Below are positions 5,897-8,077 of a stretch of DNA of 8,077 bases, piece after piece (the stretch's first letter is position 1; each line of letters opens with the position of its first letter). Location of the stretch: NCBI GenBank assembly GCA_964405375.1, contig CAYONQ010000098.1, positions 1 through 8,077 on the forward strand, written 5' to 3'. A program made the position numbers and the translations under genes. The notes beneath the pieces are model-generated. The model did no database searches. It was not told where the DNA came from and worked only from the letters and a program-made list of their open reading frames with translations. The stretch comes from CAYONQ01 sp964405375. GTDB taxonomy: Bacteria > Planctomycetota > Phycisphaerae > Sedimentisphaerales > Anaerobacaceae.

Positions 5897-6652
5897 ATGG
5901 ACAAGACAAAGAAACAATCATGGTATGAGCAGGATGGATTCTGGGAGACGTTTGCGCCGGCACTATTCGGCAGCGATCGTATTCTGTCGGCAAGGCAAGA
6001 GGTCGAGCAGATAATGTCGCTGCTAAAATTACAGCCGGGCGTTAGCATTTGCGATTTGTGCTGTGGAGTGGGAAGGCACAGCCTGGAACTTGGCCGCTTG
6101 GGATACTGCGTCACCGGCGTGGACAGGACCGCCCTGTACATTGAAAAAGCGAATAAAAAGGCAGGTGAGCAGGGACTAAATATTCGGTTTGTGCAGGAGG
6201 ACATGAGAAGTTTCTGCGAGCCGAATGCCTTCGATGCCGTGATAAACGTGTTTACATCGTTTGGATATTTCGAAGAGGCGGCGGACGATAAGCGGGTACT
6301 CGAAAACGTATATAAGTCGCTCAAAGACGATGGCAAATTTCTAATAGATATTATGGGAAAAGAAGTGCTGGCGCGAATCTTCCAGGAAAAGAGGTGGAGG
6401 GAAGAAGACGGCGTTATCATTTTGGAAGAAGCAAAACTCAGTGAAGACTGGGGCTCGGTAGACAGCCGCTGGATTATCATTAGGGACGGCAGGCGGGATG
6501 AATGTAGACTTTCTCTAAGGCTTTACTCAGCTGCTGAGCTGTGTGAGCTGCTCAAAAGCTGTGGATTCGGGCGGGCGGAAGTCTTCGGGGATTTGAGCGG
6601 TTCGCCGTACGACCAGACAGCAAAAAGACTGGTTGTGGTGGCGCATAAGTAA
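5897..6652 (+). CDS. Class I SAM-dependent methyltransferase
   Basis: A 251-residue Rossmann-fold methyltransferase, probably soluble. Motif I is ICDLCCGVGRHSLELG (51-66), the glycine-rich loop that binds S-adenosylmethionine. The strand-2 acidic residue is Asp76 in VTGVD, and Asp102 in QEDM fits the adenine-side position. Motif IV is DAVINVFTSFGYF (113-125), followed by DDGKFLIDIMG (144-154) as the motif V/VI region. The remaining C-terminal part carries extra strands and ends RLVVVAHK. The DLCCG form and the following FTSFGYF are seen in a broad family of uncharacterised bacterial methyltransferases, so neither substrate nor atom methylated can be named. It lies between the GNAT gene (27 bp upstream) and ileS (83 bp downstream). 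A modification role linked to translation is possible but unsupported beyond proximity. Confidence 0.88.
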   Translation: MDKTKKQSWYEQDGFWETFAPALFGSDRILSARQEVEQIMSLLKLQPGVSICDLCCGVGRHSLELGRLGYCVTGVDRTALYIEKANKKAGEQGLNIRFVQEDMRSFCEPNAFDAVINVFTSFGYFEEAADDKRVLENVYKSLKDDGKFLIDIMGKEVLARIFQEKRWREEDGVIILEEAKLSEDWGSVDSRWIIIRDGRRDECRLSLRLYSAAELCELLKSCGFGRAEVFGDLSGSPYDQTAKRLVVVAHK

Positions 6653-6672
6653 ATCAAAAACAGGCTGTATGC

Positions 6673-6702
6673 TTGACAAGGACAGCTGAAGTATTTTAGG
6701 AT
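6673..6702 (+). promoter_or_regulatory. Candidate ileS promoter
   Basis: A perfect TTGACA (6673-6678) lies 18 bp before TAGGAT (6697-6702, four of six -10 positions). A transcript would start near 6709, leaving about 27 nt of leader with the AAGGA ribosome-binding site at 6723-6727. Its wording resembles the 5102 promoter: CTTGACA, then GTATTTTAG across the -10 region. ileS may thus be transcribed on its own as well as by read-through from the upstream genes. Confidence 0.45.
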
Positions 6703-6735
6703 ATTGAGTTTGATATTATTTTAAGGATTTGTTTG

Positions 6736-8077
6736 ATGTCGGATAAGGACAAGAAAAGTAAGGGTTACCGGGATACGCTGAATCTGCCGAAGACGGGTTT
6801 CTCGATGAAGGCGAATTTAGTTCAGCGTGAGCCGCAGATACGCAAAGAATGGTCGAAGATGAACATCTACGGCAGGATAAGAGACGCTCGGCGGGGTGGG
6901 CCTTTGTATATACTTCACGATGGGCCGCCCTACGCCAACGGCGATATCCATATGGGAACCGTTCTAAACAAGGTCCTTAAAGACTTCGTTGTCAAATACA
7001 AGACTATGGCAGGGTTTGATATACCGTTTGTGCCGGGCTGGGACTGCCACGGTCTGCCTATCGAATCGAAGGTCGTGGGCCAGCTTGGTGAAAAGGTACA
7101 CCATGTGAGTAAGCTGGATATCCGCAGGGATTGTATGAAATATGCGAGCAAATACGTCAAGGTGCAAAGCAGGCAGTTCCAGGAGCTTGGGATATTTGGC
7201 GATTTTGACAATCCCTACCTTACTTTTGACCCGCAGTATGAGGCGGGGATTTTAGAGGTATTTGCCGAACTGGTTGACAAGGGGCTGGTTTATAAACAGT
7301 TAAAGCCGATTCACTGGTCGATTGGGTGTGAGACAGCTCTGGCTGAGGCAGAGCTGGAATACAAGGATATTTCGTCTCCGAGTATCTTCGTGAATTTTCC
7401 TGTCGCCGAGGAAAGCATCAGGCGGCTGATTGAACTCGGGCTGGTTGAACACAGCGAGGCCGAAAACGCAAAGGTCTGTTTTATGATATGGACGACCACG
7501 CCCTGGACGCTGACGGCTAATCTGGCTGTCGCTGTGCATCCTCATCTGGATTATACGGCGATAAGCTATGAAAGGAACGGCGGTAAGTTTGTCTCGATAT
7601 TGGTAAGCGAACGGATTGAAGCGGTAGTTGCAACAAGCGGTTTGGAAAAGGGACAATACCACATTAGTGAAAAGAAAGTCCGAGGCAGCGAGCTTGAAGG
7701 ACTTCGGTATCTGCATCCGTTTGTGGAAAAGAATCCCACGGACAAGGACGCCTATATGGTTATCCTTGCCGACTACGTTACCACCGAAGACGGCACGGGG
7801 CTTGTTCATATCGCACCCGGACACGGCCTTGAGGATTATATGTCAGGTCAAAAATGCGGGCTGGCGGTCTATTCGCCGGTGATGGACGATGGCCGATATG
7901 ACGATACGGCGCCGGAGTGGCTGCGTGGACAAAACGTTCTGGAAGTTGACAGCATCATAAACAAGGATTTGCAACAGAAGGGATTGCTTTTCGCTCAGGG
8001 TGAGATTGTGCACAGCTATCCACACTGCTGGCGGAGCAAAGGGCCGGTGATATTCAGGGCGACGGAGCAGTGGTTTA
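6736..8077 (+). CDS. ileS: Isoleucyl-tRNA synthetase, N-terminal 447 residues (runs off the window)
   Basis: This class I aminoacyl-tRNA synthetase charges tRNA-Ile and edits Val-tRNA-Ile. The frame is open from ATG 6736 to the last base, about half of the usual 900-plus residues. The start is supported by AAGGA 8 nt upstream and by the IleRS-type N-terminus YRDTLNLPKTGFSMKANL. The catalytic domain shows LHDGPPYANGDIHMG (60-74) and PFVPGWDCHGLPIE (97-110). The CP1 editing domain shows WTTTPWTLTANLAVAVHP (252-269) and GTGLVHIAPGHGLEDY (353-368), keeping the editing His358 and Asp367 that match E. coli His333 and Asp342. HSYPHCWRSKGPVIFRAT (426-442) leads back toward the catalytic core. The nucleotide-binding signature reads HMGT (72-75), with Thr for the last His of HIGH. 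The KMSKS region lies beyond the window. Confidence 0.97.
   Translation, partial: MSDKDKKSKGYRDTLNLPKTGFSMKANLVQREPQIRKEWSKMNIYGRIRDARRGGPLYILHDGPPYANGDIHMGTVLNKVLKDFVVKYKTMAGFDIPFVPGWDCHGLPIESKVVGQLGEKVHHVSKLDIRRDCMKYASKYVKVQSRQFQELGIFGDFDNPYLTFDPQYEAGILEVFAELVDKGLVYKQLKPIHWSIGCETALAEAELEYKDISSPSIFVNFPVAEESIRRLIELGLVEHSEAENAKVCFMIWTTTPWTLTANLAVAVHPHLDYTAISYERNGGKFVSILVSERIEAVVATSGLEKGQYHISEKKVRGSELEGLRYLHPFVEKNPTDKDAYMVILADYVTTEDGTGLVHIAPGHGLEDYMSGQKCGLAVYSPVMDDGRYDDTAPEWLRGQNVLEVDSIINKDLQQKGLLFAQGEIVHSYPHCWRSKGPVIFRATEQWF

Noticed and set aside
5752..6480. A 242-codon minus-strand frame
   Set aside because: It is antisense to the methyltransferase and the end of the GNAT gene. The product is Ser-rich low complexity with no motif, and no promoter or ribosome-binding site supports it.
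7300..7824. A 174-codon minus-strand frame
   Set aside because: It is antisense to the conserved editing domain of ileS and has no recognisable domain.

Overview
The window reads as chromosomal DNA of a Gram-negative-type bacterium, most likely a planctomycete of the Phycisphaerae/Sedimentisphaerales kind. That placement is an inference from three things: twin-arginine-exported lipoprotein members of the sulfatase superfamily, the style of the isoleucyl-tRNA synthetase (IleRS), and the mixed AT/GC composition. Nothing in the sequence proves it. No tRNA, rRNA, CRISPR array, transposase or integrase was seen.

Layout. (1) 85-1671 (+) is an AT-rich multi-membrane GT-C glycosyltransferase of the PMT/GT39/ArnT type. 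(2) It converges on two tandem minus-strand genes, about 4947-3349 and 3120-1720. Both encode sulfatase-superfamily hydrolases or transferases with near-identical Tat + lipobox signal peptides. Each gene has its own copy of a roughly 235-bp block holding promoter, ribosome-binding site and signal peptide; after the lipobox cysteine the proteins diverge strongly. (3) 5040-5380 is a divergent intergenic region. It holds a sigma70-like promoter candidate, a small reading frame with four consecutive Ile codons, and a strong intrinsic terminator only 17 bp before the next start codon. (4) 5381-8077 (+) holds a GNAT acetyltransferase, a class I SAM methyltransferase and the first 447 codons of ileS, which runs off the end of the window.

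How the parts may work together. The left half looks like cell-surface glycan work: an integral-membrane glycosyltransferase using lipid-linked sugar, and two exported lipid-anchored enzymes whose active-site nucleophile position is Thr instead of the Cys/Ser that becomes formylglycine. They may therefore move or hydrolyse phosphate-type groups instead of classical sulfate esters. The right half is a housekeeping-style cluster. Its leader has the geometry of a ribosome-controlled attenuator: Ile codons, a stop codon overlapping a possible antiterminator arm, then a terminator, with ileS two genes further on.

The two observations most worth following are the duplicated promoter/signal-peptide cassette and the possible Ile-responsive attenuator upstream of the GNAT-methyltransferase-ileS cluster. 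Both rest on reading by eye and need computation to confirm.
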